A stretch of DNA of 30,736 bases from Heterotrichella gracilis (GCA_032358255.1 JAULBX010028327.1:1-30736), one strand, 5' to 3'; positions 1 through 12,100 are shown, numbered from the stretch's first letter. The notes: generated from the letters alone by a model not told the origin. A program made the numbers and translations.

Positions 1-121
1 GACCACACACGTCGTATCAAGGTGCAGCTCCCTCAGTAACTGAACAAGCTTGGGATCAGCACCTCTCAATTCTAACATCTTCCACGCTGTGTCCCTATCT
101 ACCGAGTCATAGGCCTTGATG
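1..121 (-). mobile_element. LINE-type reverse transcriptase fragment (copy 1)
   Basis: Read on the minus strand, this stretch translates without a stop into a non-LTR retrotransposon reverse transcriptase piece. It starts at KAYDSVDRDTAW, which is motif A of the palm (the aspartate region that binds the catalytic metal), and continues through LRELHLDTTCVV to the window edge. Similarity to the copy at the right edge of the window begins at the KAYD codons. Upstream of that point the two sequences differ, so the copy appears 5'-truncated, as is usual for LINEs. It lies antisense to TYW1, just before an exon that starts at 168, so it is probably inside a TYW1 intron or at a contig end. Only about 40 codons are visible, so the LINE clade cannot be named. 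Confidence 0.75.
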
Positions 122-167
122 TGCTTGTAATTTGTTTATCTGTTTATTATGTATTTATTTGCGCCAG

Positions 168-1366
168 GACTACTGGGAGCGCTTCACGGAGTGCCTGGCC
201 CTGCTGCGTGACAAGGCGCAGCGCACCGTGTACCGCCTGACCCTAGTCAAGGGTTACAACATGGAGGAGGTGGCCAACTACGCTGCCCTGCTGGACCTGG
301 GCCAGCCCGATTTCATTGAGATCAAGGGGGTGACGTACTGCGGGAGCACAGGTAGGAGGGGAAGGGGTGCTGCAGGGTGCCTGCTAGGGTGTTCATTGGG
401 TGTGTTAAATGAATAATCTGATATCATTGAGATCAAGGGGGTGACATTCTCTGGGAGCACAGGTAGGAGGGGAGGGAGGTGCTGCAAGGTTGCTCGGCTA
501 GGGTTGTTCATCAGTGGGTTGGATAAACGACATGCGAGACTTGTGCATAATGTCATTACTGATCATCACTGGTAATCCACCGCTGTTCTTGACCAGCGCA
601 CCACCTTGAAGCCCATCCCCCGCATCAGCCCTTGCACGTTCTGAACCCTAGAACCCTAAACCCTAATCCCTGGCCTCACACAGGCGCCAGCAGCCTGACC
701 ATGAAGAATGTGCCCTACCACGCGGATGTGTGCGAATTTGGCCAGGCGCTGTGCGCCGCCAGGGGGGGGCAATATGCACTGGCATGTGAACATGAGCACT
801 CGTGCTGCATACTGCTGGCGCGCACCGATCGCTTCCTGATCGACGGCAAATGGCACACGTGGATCGACTACGAGAGGTTTCAGGTGGGTGGCACCCTTGC
901 TTAGCTGGGATTGGAAATGGCAGGCTATGAAAATTGCGGTGAAAGTACAGGTTGTGTGCATCCTTACTAGCATGATGGACCCTCATCTTGTCAACATCAC
1001 CTGTGATTGCACATGTGGGTGGTGCCCGAACTCGGGACCTGCCGTTGCCTTCAGCAGGATGATTGCCACCACCTGATGCATTATTATGGTATAATATCAT
1101 ATATGAGTGCCTGTGCTTCCATGCTTCTGTATATTGGCATACACCATCATGACATGATTGTGGACTTCACCGGTGAAAGTTTGTTGCTACAGGAGCTGGT
1201 GAGCTCTGGCCAGCCCTTCACCAGCAGAGACTACCTGCTGCCCACGCCAAGGTGGGCGGAGTATGGCGCGCCAGAGGGGGGGTTCGACCCGCAGGAGACC
1301 CGGGTGAAGAAAATACGAAAGCACAAAACTGGAGGGGAGGAGGTGGCGTTAAGTGGCATCCACTAA
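168..1366 (+). CDS. TYW1: TYW1, tRNA 4-demethylwyosine synthase (3' exons only)
   Basis: This is the C-terminal part of the radical-SAM enzyme that condenses N1-methylguanosine-37 of tRNA-Phe with pyruvate, making the tricyclic core of wybutosine. Three exons join in phase: 168-351, 684-883 and 1193-1366, giving 185 residues with a TAA stop. Family motifs seen are PDFIEIKGVTYCG, SLTMKNVPYHADVCEF, a Y-A-L-A-C-E-H-E-H-S stretch, WHTWIDYERF, and a terminal TPRWAEYGAPEGGFDP. The flavodoxin-like domain and the radical-SAM Cys cluster are encoded upstream of the window. The second half of exon 1 and its donor site are duplicated in the following intron (309-524), and that intron also carries a telomere-like repeat. 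The tail after GFDP is short and basic, as is usual for the family. Identity is firm; the gene is incomplete here. Confidence 0.93.
309..524 (+). repeat. Imperfect tandem duplication spanning an exon-intron border
   Basis: About 100 bp starting at 309 recurs from 420 with an offset of 111 nt. The shared core includes TCATTGAGATCAAGGGGGTG and the splice-donor context GGGAGCACAGGTAGGAGGGG. The first copy holds the end of the TYW1 exon plus its donor (GT at 352-353). The second copy lies wholly in the intron but keeps a perfect donor context (GT at 463-464). Using the second donor would add 111 nt containing an in-frame TAA at 414-416. Confidence 0.85.
643..667 (+). repeat. Interstitial telomere-like repeat
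   Basis: Degenerate CCCTAAA-type units (ACCCTAGAACCCTAAACCCTAA) lie in the TYW1 intron just upstream of the acceptor at 682-683. This is the plant-type telomere sequence, with the C-rich strand on plus. Confidence 0.8.
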
Positions 1367-2504
1367 ATGATGACGTGGACCAGCCAGTATTGAAAATATT
1401 GAAATATTTATGCAATCGTCTATTATATATGTTGAATCAGCTGTAGGTGCATGCCGATTGGACAAACATTTTTCTGCGTTTGGGCGCATGTGATGGGTTG
1501 TGAGCTGTGAGCATGCACAGCTCTGTGCAGATCCGCTGTATTTAACAAATTTTGTAGTTATGGCATTGAGACACAGGACCAAAATTCCATTCCTAGACCC
1601 AGAGCACGTGCTTTGGTTTTGTGATATTTGTGAGCGCATTGCTGCCACCTTGCAACTGCCGCAGAGTTTTCAGTAGTACTGTACTGGTTGTTGTTGAGTC
1701 TCAATAAAATGGCTTTTACTCGAGAGAAAGAAGAAAGGAAATGCCCATGTGGGTCTTTTATTTTGTTTGTTGCAAAGGGTAAACCACGATTATATTCCAT
1801 GCCAGCGGAGTTCCATGTTTTTACCCATATTGAGTTCAGTTGCAAGTGCAACGTTGTAGTACCTGCAGTCCTACATATTTATTAAAACAATATGAACGCG
1901 GTTCAGGATATATTTATAGTGGAACGATAAATTCACATCAATAATATTGCAAATGTAATATTGCAAATGGTTGTAAATACACAGATACATTGGCACTGTG
2001 AAATGTCAGGCTTGAAGCTGCTGGGTCAGGCTATTGGGGAAGCATTGGGTCAGGGTCGGACGTGCCACAATGCATGATGCCGCCAAATGCCGGTGCACCA
2101 ATTTGAAATGCATCTTTGTTCCTGTGCTGGTGACATCAACGATGGCAGCTAGCGCATTGCAGTGATCTAAATACCCGTATAATTTTATTTTAAAAAATGG
2201 AAAAAATGTATTGCACAATGTCATTGAAAAACGTGCAAGAAGCTATAGCTATAGCTAGCTATCAGTCTCTCAGGCCAACACCCTGTTAAAACCTATGCAC
2301 TGCAGTTCAGCATTGAATGTAATCCCTCGTGAATACAGAATATCTCTTGTAACCTCAAAAGTATTATATGTTGCAACTTCCCAGATATATTGCCAACTCC
2401 TCAATCCTTGGCATACCGGCACCAAGGTGGTCCTATGAAGACACTTCACATGTGCTGCGAAATGCTTATCAGGACTGGCAGTGCGCACGTTTCTATATAT
2501 GTGC
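1367..2504. other. Convergent intergenic region between TYW1 and the RWP-RK gene
   Basis: I see no credible gene. The stretch should hold the 3' UTRs of the two converging genes. It is richer in A and T than the coding parts. A small direct repeat of AATATTGCAAATG lies near 1943-1970, and a run of AGCTATAGCTATAGCTAGCTAT lies near 2240-2262. Short open frames here are frame shadows with no recognisable motif. Confidence 0.6.
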
Positions 2505-5500
2505 CTAATACTCTGCTGCTGCACGGTGGCGCAATGAATTCCTAGGGGTGTTCCTGCAGGCACTGCCAGGTGGCACAGAGCCTGGTGATGCCGCTGGGTT
2601 GGCTTCCTCACTAGCCTGTGGACAGACCGGGAAGTACTTGCGCAGCCCCTCCCCCATCTTCGGGTTCCTCTTGTTCTTGGGGACCTTCTTGATCTTGTAG
2701 TTGAGCTTGAACACCATCTGGCGGTATTTCTTGATATCTGGGTTGATGTCTTTGTCCTTCGCCACCTGGATTGACAATGTAAGGCTGGGTAATTTTGCCA
2801 GAATTGATTCTTTTTAATTCTCCGACTTTCTTTTTGCTCGTTACCAGTCGTACTATGTAACCTTGCTGGTCCAGGACTAGCCTACACACACAGCAGCTGC
2901 GGTTTGTATGTACTAGTACATACAAAGCGCATGCCATTGAAAATGACGACACCACACTGTGGTGGATAACATCCTTGCAGGCGATTTTAATTCAATTTAT
3001 ATACAGTGTAAAGATAAATATACCACCCACCTTCAGGATGTCCCTTTCATTCTCCAGCGTCTTGAGGAACATCTCCTGCTGCACCGTGTTGGAGTTTTCG
3101 GTCCCCGGCATGAACTGCTTTGTCTTCTCAATCAGCTTCTCCAGGCTGTTGCGCTTCCTGTAGGGCCAGCGGCTCACGCCCTGCACCCTGCAGATCTTCT
3201 TGAGGGTAGTCACGCCCACGTTTAGGCGGTGGGCAGCCTCCTGCATGGGTATGGGCAGCCAGTGAATTCGTTGTGTGCATGCCATCATTGCGTGAGGTAT
3301 TCAACAATGTGGATGGAATGCCTTTACAATATGGGCAGAACCTTAGGCATGCTCAGCGCAAGGTTTTACCCTGCAGCGCCACCAACAACACAGCCTTGTG
3401 GTACTTGAGGTGACACATGCATGTACCTCACAAATTGTATAATGCAATGATGGGAATTGATAGGACATGCCATTGAGAAGAAGTTATGAACAGACATCCA
3501 AAACTGAGCTGCTTTGCAACCCCCCAACTTCAAGCATCAAAAGTGGAAATCTTGAGCTATAAAACCCGGCCCCGCCAATTGCTGGAGGCCTCACCTGTAT
3601 GGGGAGGTCAAAGTAGCCCCCTTCCTCCAGGTACACCAGGGTTATGTGCTTGGTGTTGCTGCGGCGCTTGCCCCTGGCGCCTGGGCTGTCGCCTTCGCCA
3701 CCCTCGTCGCCATCCTGACCCCCCTCTGCATCCACATGGGAATTGTGAGTACCTGGCTAATGATCAGCACCACAGCGACTACTACATTGCATGCACTAGT
3801 ATTCGCAGAAACACAGCATCCCCACCCAGCGACGCATTACCTAAATAAAGCCTGAGGCTACACAGACATGTGGCCACGTAAGGAAATGCAATGCCGTCCA
3901 GCATCAGATGATATTACGTAAAACAGACATAAATAAATATAAATAGCACAGTGAATAACAACAACTATTGTTTTCTTAATTTCTAAGGAATTTTTTATAC
4001 TAATTGTTTAACACCATCATGCAGGATATAGTTCCAAAAATGATTAATTACCTTCATCCTCGTCATCCATGTCGTCGAACTCTTCATCATCACTCAGCTC
4101 ATCGCCCGTGGTGAAGGCAGCAGCAAGGGGGACTTTGGAGCGCACAACTCGGCGCCCTCGGTCGGTGGATTTCCCACACTCTGGGGTGAGGTTGGGACCC
4201 AGATCCTTGGAAGAGCCGCTGCGCCTGTTGCCCAACTGATAAGCACCAAGCTTGGATGGCGTACGTTGGATACTATGCGCCATGCCCAAGTCTTCATCCT
4301 TCACACTGCAAAGGAACATGGCAGAGGCAATTGTGACAGATGAGCGTGACATGGGGTAATGCAGAAGAGAACAAGGAGCGGCCGCTGAATTCCTTATGTT
4401 GATGGCAACCTAAGTAGGATGGTGCAATGTTATGCTGTTTGGCTGCCAGAGCATCCCCTGCATCACTTTGGCATGTTTGCATGCATATGTGTGCACACAC
4501 TAGAAGCCTATATATGTTTGCATGCATAGTGTGCACACTCTAGAAGCCTTAGGATAGTTGGCTTGAAACCCTTGTCTGTGGTGGCATGAGCCACAGCAGT
4601 CAGGGCTGACTTGCCAACACGGTCACATGTTTGGCACCCTAAACCCTAAACGCATGGTAACACCCAGTTCGCACTCACCCAAGGCCTGCAGGCAGCGGAG
4701 AGTGTGGCGATGCGGGCGGCCACATGTCCCCCTCCACGATTATGTCATTGGGCTCCTGTGCCAGGCGCCTGCTGACCTCATCCTGGAGGACTGCAGGGAC
4801 ACCAGACAGCCCAATACTGGCAGCGTATAGGGCGCACGCCTGCAGCAACATGGATTGTATTCAGGGGGATGTGTATTTAGAGCATAGGTTGCATGGCGTG
4901 GCAGCATATGGTGGTGGGCGCTGCCACAGCGGAGGTGTGAGCAGCTGTTCCTTATACCCTGGTTAAGTGCAAACAAGCTTGCATGCAACTGACCAGCGCG
5001 CCGCGGCACTGGTGTCAAAACATGTACAATGAACAGATGTCGCAGATGAACAAGATGAACAGGATATCAAGATTGAAATGAACAAGATGTCGCAGATGAA
5101 TATGTGAAAGAAAGGTACATTGAGATAGGGGGAAATGCCAGATACAGATCTTATGTCCGAGCAACCGCCCTGACATGCTGCACGTGTTAATCACCTACTG
5201 TGTGCAGGCAAAAAGATGTTTGAACGGCCATGCCTCCCCCATGCCATGCCCACCTTAGCAGAGGGTGGGGTGCTTTCACCCTTGATGAACTGTGTGTGCG
5301 ATGACACCACCATCTCACTGCCACCATCGCCAGGCAGTGCGGTCACTGTGCAGCGCAGGTCAACCTCAGGGTCATCCCTGGACGCATCCAGCCCCACCGA
5401 TGCCCCGTGGCCACCCACACGGCCCACACTGGCGTCATCCTCGTCTTGCGGATAGGCCTCGGTGCACAATTTCCTGGCGGAACGCGCCTGGCGCTTCCTG

Positions 5501-8280
5501 CCTAAAATTGCATGGGCACAGGTTTTTGTAATTCAACATGAATGGGCTTTTGCCATGCGTGTGCAGCCGCACCTAGTGGTGCAATTCTTAAGGCAGTTTC
5601 AACTATTATAATTAACTATTCTAATTATTCTTAATTATCAATTATTCTAACTATCAAGAATAGGGGTGAACACATTGAACGCGGAAAAATAGTGATAAAA
5701 TAAGAGTGAACACACTGAGGAGTGCAATACAAGGCCGACACATTTAACTGGCTTTACAAGATGGGGGCACCCACCAGGTGTTGCTGCTGCAAGCTTCCTC
5801 TTGCTGTTTGAACGGGGGACGGCCCCTTGCAAGGGGGTGCCTGTGGAAGCCGAGCTCACTTCATCGTAGCTGTAGCGCCCCTTGGCACGCCTCCCGGGTG
5901 TGGTGCGCGTGCCTCGCTGCTGAACCACAGGCAGCCCAAAACTTGGCTCTGACACATCCGATGCAGACTGGCATGCATTGCCAGGGTTGACATCCGCGCT
6001 TGCTTCGTTTTCATACTGGACCTTTTTGCATTGGAAAGCAGCCTTGCCCTGACCATTGGGGTGGGGCTGCTCAAATCTGTGAGGGAAGGGCAGCATGTGC
6101 CCACTGGTGACTGGCGGGAAGGTGCTCTCACCAAACGTGAAGTCCTGCAGAAATAAATGATGGTCTTATGCATTTTAAACAGACATCTAAAAGGGAATAT
6201 GGCAACATTTACCCTTTGTTACGAAGTTTACGGTATCCATCTTAGGCAGCGGCGGCGCAACCACAGAGCTGCAGAGAAACGGCGGTAAAACGGCGTCGCT
6301 CATACAGAGCTGCAGCGCGTCGGCGGTCCGGCGGCCAGTAGGAAAAACGACGGTGGGCTAGCTGCGGAACTTGTAAGGTGAAAGAACGGTGGCGATCAGG
6401 TGCAAGCGGGGTCGGCGATACCAGGGATGGGCGGAGCTTTCGACGTGGGCGGAGGCTTCGGAGACTAGAAATCCCGTAGAACCCGTCGCTATAAATCCAT
6501 ACCTTTGTTTTAAGTGCAATTACAGACGTAGCATTGACATTCGAACCAAACGCATGCGAACATGCCGAGCTAGCTCGGCTCACAAACGGCACACATCAGT
6601 GGAGAACGGTTCAAAACTTGTTAGTATAGACTGTGCATATATGCACTCAGTAGCGATATCACTTGGTAAACACCCTTCAGGCTTTCCTGTACTATTGACT
6701 ACCAAGGCACCCCTAACCCCTAACCCCCTTGTACTAGGCAGTGCCCCTTTCATTCCCTAGCTATGGCATACAGGTCACCTGCTCCTACAGCTAGTTTGCA
6801 GACGCTTAACCTGTGCAGCAACAGCAAAACTGTGGCAACCAGTGCAAACCTACAGATGTCTAAGATACGCACATATGTGCACCTTCATTACACACCCACT
6901 ACACAAGGGTTGAAATTGCTGCAAAAAAAGACTACAGCTTGGAGGGTACAACGTCGCCCAGCCTAACACAGTGTGAGCGGCTGTTCACCTGCAAAGACAT
7001 GACTACTGCAACTGTGAGAATGCAATAGACTTGCAAGGCTTGGCAATGTTCTGTATCTAGACGCTGCATTAAAAATTGAAAATGCTGAATTTCCTGGGAT
7101 CCCTACGGGTAAGCCAAGTAAACTTCTCAGTATGTTTTAGCGCAAACACGAGAAACTTCCCAATATGGCAAAGCTAACCTGTGGCTGTGGCTGCCAAGTG
7201 TTTCACCTCCAGGCAGGTGGGTTCTCACCTCGTGGTTGTATGCTGGCAAGCTCACACCAAAGGTGGTGTCATCAGGGATGTTGATGGCAGCTAGCTCAGT
7301 GCCATCGGCAGGCATCAGGCCTAACATGTTGGATGGAGACACCACGCGAAGAAACGACAATGGCAAAACTGGGCTCAAGGTGGAGAAGTCAAGGAGCTTC
7401 TTTGCCAGCGTTGGTGTCATCCGGGAGGAGGCTTCCACAGTGTCGAGCATATCAGGAGGCGGGGGGCTGTCTGGTGCTGCTTCAGTGCACAAGCCAGTGG
7501 AGGAGTTGACTGTTGGGCGCTGAGGGAAGTTTGCACTGGGGACTGAAGTGAAGCAGTCGATTGCCAAGCTGGGACTTTCAGAACTGCACGCCCCGCGGTC
7601 ATTGGAGTAAGCAGACTCAAAGTCATTTTCTGCTTTCAGAAGCTGCTGCTGTGTCGCCGGGCCAGACTGGTACCTCCCTGTGCAAAGACACGGCATGTCA
7701 GCCCTGCAGAATTGAGGTGGACGCATGCCACATAAGACACCAACACTGGTGTGTATGCAAGAGCCGCAGTGGTCTCATCCCTACAGCCAAACTGCCGTTC
7801 GTTATTAGCGGCAGTGAAAAGTTGAGGTAGTGCGCAGCCATCGTGCGACCAAGTGCGGATGGCGAAAGTCAGAACCGATTCAGCATTGAAGGTTGGTCTT
7901 TCCTGGCTGCTTGCAATATATGGTGGGGAGACGTCCCATTGGCGTGCCGGTACACCATTTCAACTCCTCGATGCAAATTTATTTGTATTGTGTGTTCGGG
8001 AGTACTCTGGCCCTGACTCGCACCCCCTCACATGCACACTTTGTGGTTGCAATTTGAGCGCCCGAGTTATCAAAGCCCGCGTCCAGTGTCCGAATACCGT
8101 GCACTTGCATGACTATGAGTTTTGTGGACCGCGGTGGCACGGGTGGGCGGCACCATGCCCTGAGACACCACCACCCACGTCCCCTCACCCCCCACCTGGC
8201 CTGGTGATGGCGATTCTTGTGATACCCACGGGCAGCGAAGTGAATGACGTGCTCTCGGACACCCCGCCGTATATGTACAT
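2505..8280 (-). CDS. RWP-RK domain transcription factor
   Basis: Nine minus-strand exons join in phase: 8280-8196, 7677-7229, 6144-5775, 5501-5254, 4839-4679, 4305-4052, 3752-3595, 3240-3031 and 2765-2505, giving about 731 residues. The RWP-RK DNA-binding domain lies at about residues 540-610 and is split by an intron: ITLVYLEEGGYFDLPIQ, then EAAHRLNVGVTTLKKICR, then the signature RWPYRK. It is followed by a probable coiled coil (EMFLKTLENERDILK) and a basic tail (KYRQMVFKLNYKIKKVPKNK). The N-terminal 500 residues are Ser/Pro-rich with an acidic stretch and no domain I recognise. No PB1 domain is present, so it resembles RKD/MID-type algal factors more than NIN-like proteins. The family controls nitrogen responses and gamete identity in algae. 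The first exon (ATG at 8280) is inferred only from splice phase; a start at 7726, or a separate promoter near 6,300, is possible. Confidence 0.82.
4475..4549. repeat. Short tandem duplication (about 34-bp unit)
   Basis: A unit beginning GTTTGCATGCATA and ending CTAGAAGCCT occurs at 4475-4509 and again at 4516-4549, with 6 nt between the copies. It lies inside an intron of the RWP-RK gene. The function is unknown. Confidence 0.8.
4636..4650 (+). repeat. Interstitial telomere-like repeat
   Basis: Two CCCTAAA units stand in tandem (ACCCTAAACCCTAAA) inside the intron 4306-4678 of the RWP-RK gene, about 30 bp from a splice donor on the minus strand. Confidence 0.75.
5031..5100. repeat. Short direct repeats of AGATGTCGCAGATGAA type
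   Basis: GAACAGATGTCGCAGATGAA at 5031-5050 recurs as GAACAAGATGTCGCAGATGAA at 5080-5100, with partial AAGATGAAC copies between. It lies in the intron 4840-5253 of the RWP-RK gene, and no coding frame is evident. Confidence 0.7.
6240..6480. promoter_or_regulatory. CpG-dense patch inside a long RWP-RK intron, possible internal promoter
   Basis: About 29 CG dinucleotides fall in 240 bp, far denser than the surrounding introns, and two copies of CAGAGCTGCAG lie inside the patch. It is within the longest intron of the gene (6145-7228, 1,084 nt). Similar patches in this window lie at gene starts, so this may be an alternative promoter, or the true start of the RWP-RK gene with the exons at 7229-8280 belonging to a separate transcript. 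This is inferred from composition only. Confidence 0.35.
6707..6727 (+). repeat. Telomere-like CCCCTAA repeat variant
   Basis: Two CCCCTAA units followed by a CCCCC run lie in the RWP-RK intron 6145-7228. This is a variant of the CCCTAAA type seen elsewhere in the window. Confidence 0.6.
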
Positions 8281-9156
8281 GTTGCGTGGTAATCTCGCCT
8301 TCGCGATCGCGGGCGATGAGGGGCGGCTGATGAGGTTGTAACGCCTCGACGATGCCGAGAGTCGGGATATGACAAACACCCACTTCAGTTTGGGCGATTC
8401 ATGGGCAGAGTAAAACGGTGCTGTTTTCTCGAAATAAGTCTTCAGGTGACATAGCTGCTTGCATTGCGTGGCTAGTTGTGTCCCGAAAGCACTGGAAACC
8501 AATAGTCATCACTTATGTGGGAGAGTGGGCGATGCAATGCATATGTGGGCACCATGGACTCTGTTCAGCCACACCAAAAAAAGTGAGGATTGCAAGGCGC
8601 AACAGTGCTGCGTGAAAACTTAACGTTCTCAGCTGACTGTATGCGGAGGTTGCGAGTGTTGTGCCCACGTCCATGGATCACTCCACTCGTTTTGCGACTC
8701 ACTTTATCTCCCCCCCTGTAAGGCATGGAAAAGAACACACCATGTGGAATGTCTTGCCTTACAAGCACTGCTGATTGTGGCTTGAAGGGAACGAAGAGTC
8801 TGACGTGTATAGTTAGCATATGAGCTGAACTGTATATACTGGCGAGTTGGCATGCATGCATGCATATGACACTATCCTGCGCATCGCCCGTCAGCAGGCT
8901 GTCACTGGTACCGTCACTAAAGTTACAGATCACAATTATTTCGCAGTCAAAGGCTTTCAAGTGGGTTGTCTCCACTTTATCTGTACAGGGATACACTTGC
9001 ACGGCATCTGTTCATGTAGCGCCGGTTGACTGAACACCTGGGTGCTTGGGGTGAACATCGACGGTGTGGTCACGTTCGGGTGCATTGTGACACTTAAACA
9101 AGGCATCCAAGTAGTTATTCTTAGCACCACGCCCTCTAATTGCGACGTTGTGCGAC
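8281..9156. promoter_or_regulatory. Divergent promoter region between the RWP-RK and J-TPR-WD40 genes
   Basis: This 876-bp gap separates the proposed RWP-RK start (minus) from the J-domain start codon (plus). The left part, to about 8370, is CpG-dense (for example TTCGCGATCGCGGGCGATG), typical of the promoter patches in this window. The right part is CpG-poor and carries an alternating GCATGCATGCATGCATATG run at 8850-8867. I see no convincing gene inside. Confidence 0.45.
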
Positions 9157-12100
9157 ATGGTTGACGATGAGAGGTCTGGCTCGAGCAGCCTTGAGACTTC
9201 TGCATACCACCTGTTGGGTGTGACTGGTGATGTTACTGAAAGCAAGCTTAGAGAGGCATACAGGTATCACCTCCGAAAGAGTCACCCCGACAAAGGAGGA
9301 GATCCAGCAACCTTTGCGGCCATCACACGGTATGGGTGTTGAAGTGGTGTCCCAAGGGGTGCTTGCGTATGTGTGAGCATGTCAACTCAATCCGCTTCTA
9401 TTGAAATACTGCAAACTGCCCACAGGGCGTATGAAGAAGTGTGCCACGAGTTGTCAAGGAAAGCACATCAGCCAGAGCCAGCACCTTCAACTTACGTTGG
9501 TGAGGCAGAGGCAAACTCTGCCAGTACTGCGCAACAGCCTGCCAGTGACCAAGGGGAACAAGCAGATGCTCGTTCTCAATGCCGCGAGGAAGGCGAGGCA
9601 GAGAGGAAGCTTGGAAACGCTGCGTTCTTGGTCAAGGATTACGAAGCTGCTGTTCTACACTACACCCAAGCAGCTAAGTGGTGAGTAGCCAAGCCCCATG
9701 GTTTCTATCTAGTGTGGGAGTGCAGTGTTGCCACCTGAAAAACAGCTGTATGCAATTTTTTATACACAGGTACACTGTAGGACACATACCCAGGATAGTT
9801 TAAAATTCACGCAGGTGTCCCGACGACCCTGCCATCTTGTCCAATCGTTCTGCAGCCAACTTGCAGTTGGGCAGACCTGCAGACGCTCTTGCTGACGCAG
9901 ACACAGCCCTAGCTTTGAAACCAAGGTGGCCAAAGGCTGTTTACCGCTGCGGCCAGGCATACTTGGCTCTTGGCCAGCTGGAGCAAGCAGCGGGGGCATA
10001 CAGGTTGGTGTCACATGCGCTTGAATGCTACCTAGAGCGTAAACCCTAGGGCGTAAACCCTAAACCCTAAACCCTGTAAATAAAGAGGTTGGTGTCACAT
10101 GCAGTTATATGTAGAGTGCCATGCATCATGCCATTGAGGCATTGCAGGTGCCAAAGAAGCAAACCCAGTTCAAAGTTGTATCCAATGCAGTGTAATGTGA
10201 CTGTGATGCAGGCGAGCTCTAGAGTTGGATCCCAAGCTGAAAGATGTTGCAGATACCCTGAAGCAAATTGAGGCAAAGCTTTGCGGCGAGTCATGCAAAG
10301 CAACATTGCGGGCAAATTCTGAAAATATATATGCTACGGAGTTCCTGCCAAATGTAGGCACAGGAAAAATGATATGAGTTTGCTGGTTACCCCATAGTCA
10401 GATAAGAATGCTTAACACCTGTATTTGGATGTAGGCATTTTGTGATAATTTGGGGACAGCCCCCATTGCAACCGCATCAGATGACGGAGCTGTCCGAGTG
10501 TGGTGCATATTGACCTGTGTGCAACTGATGGTCCTCAAGAAGCACACAGAAAAGGTATGCATTTTTACTACCTCAATTTCTGTATATATGTCACTTGTTG
10601 CCTCACATCTTTGTGCTTGGAAAAATCACATGGCAGCAAATTCAAAATCTGTCTGCTTCAGTTGGAAGTTGTGTGGCCATTGATGAAAATGCTCTGTTAT
10701 GTTGCAGGTTACTTGCTTGGCGTGGTGCCCAACTAAGCAACTTCTTGCTAGTGGGTCACTGGACAACACTGCAAGATTGTGGCACTTGCACGACGTGACC
10801 GCTCGCGAATGCTGTGTGCTGCTGATGGAAGGACACACCGGACGGGTCACTGACATTGGGTTCACATCTAATGGCACTTACCTGGTAACAGGTAACCTGG
10901 TTACCCCACATAGTACTGCACATATTGCCACGTAGCATTGGCCAGGGTGTGGCGCTCTCTGTTGTGCATTTTTTGTTGAAAATGTCTGCCAATAAGAAAT
11001 ATTGAAAGTCTGGCTCTTTTGCAACAGGCTCAGTTGACTACACCTCCAGGGTCTGGGATGTGGATGGGCACCAGTGCTTGCATGTTTTATCAGGTACATG
11101 ATCTGCATTGCTGCCACTGCATGTCTTGCCAACGTTGTAGTATACAATCTAGCAGCCCATGACACTCAACTGGATGCTTTGAATGCCACAGCCATCATGT
11201 AATTTGTCCACCCTCTAATATAATTTTCTTCCCTGCAGGTCAAAAAGGTATTATTCCAAGCATATCCATATCACCAGATGATGGGCTGGTTGCCACAGCT
11301 TCAGGTGATGGATCTTGCTGGCTTTGGAGTTTAGAGACCGGTACAATTTCACAAAAGATACATTGGAACTCTGGAGGTAAGGGCCACTGTCACTGTCGCT
11401 TTTGATAGCGTTTTGGACGCTAACTGCAAGCACATGTACTGCTCTGCATCGCGCTGTCCTCAAGATTCCTATGTGATCTCAAGGGTAATGTTTTTTGTTA
11501 ACGGTGTTCTATATTGGATGCATCATTACTTCAAGCATTCAGTGAACCAGAACTGAACCGCAATGTTTTCACCAAGGCAGTGCTGGCGTGCAGGAATCAA
11601 CCTCACCCAATTCACCCCTCCTGGCGCCGGGAAGAATGGGCAGTATCTGCTCCTCACCTGTCATGCAGACTTGACACGCAGTGAGGTGCGTGAAACTGCA
11701 TTGCAGTGCCACGCATGGAACCGCACCCAGCTGGCTGCTGAACTTGGTGTATGTAGTTTTCTCTTGTGTATTGGCAACGCACCTGCGATAACAATAATCA
11801 GGGGCTGACATAATAATATGCGCTCACCATTTACTTAAAGTGATTGAAATATGCCTGATTTAAAGGCAGTGACTAAGAGGAGTGATTAATAGAAGGGATT
11901 TAAGAAGTTATTTTAAGGCAGTGATTAAAATTTGCTGGCAATTATGTGATACGTAATATGTTTCAGCAGATCTAAACAGATGATAATATTTTACGTTTAA
12001 GATCTGTAACGCCATGCCACACTGCAAGCAGGGGCGCATCCTGGTCTGGGACGTGGATCGGAAGGCTGACGGCTGCTGGGTGGACGACAAAATCGAGGGC

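Noticed and set aside
7853..8341. Plus-strand open frame of 162 codons
   Set aside because: It lies in a CpG-dense promoter-like patch, has no family motif, and overlaps a minus-strand first exon whose splice phase fits the RWP-RK gene.
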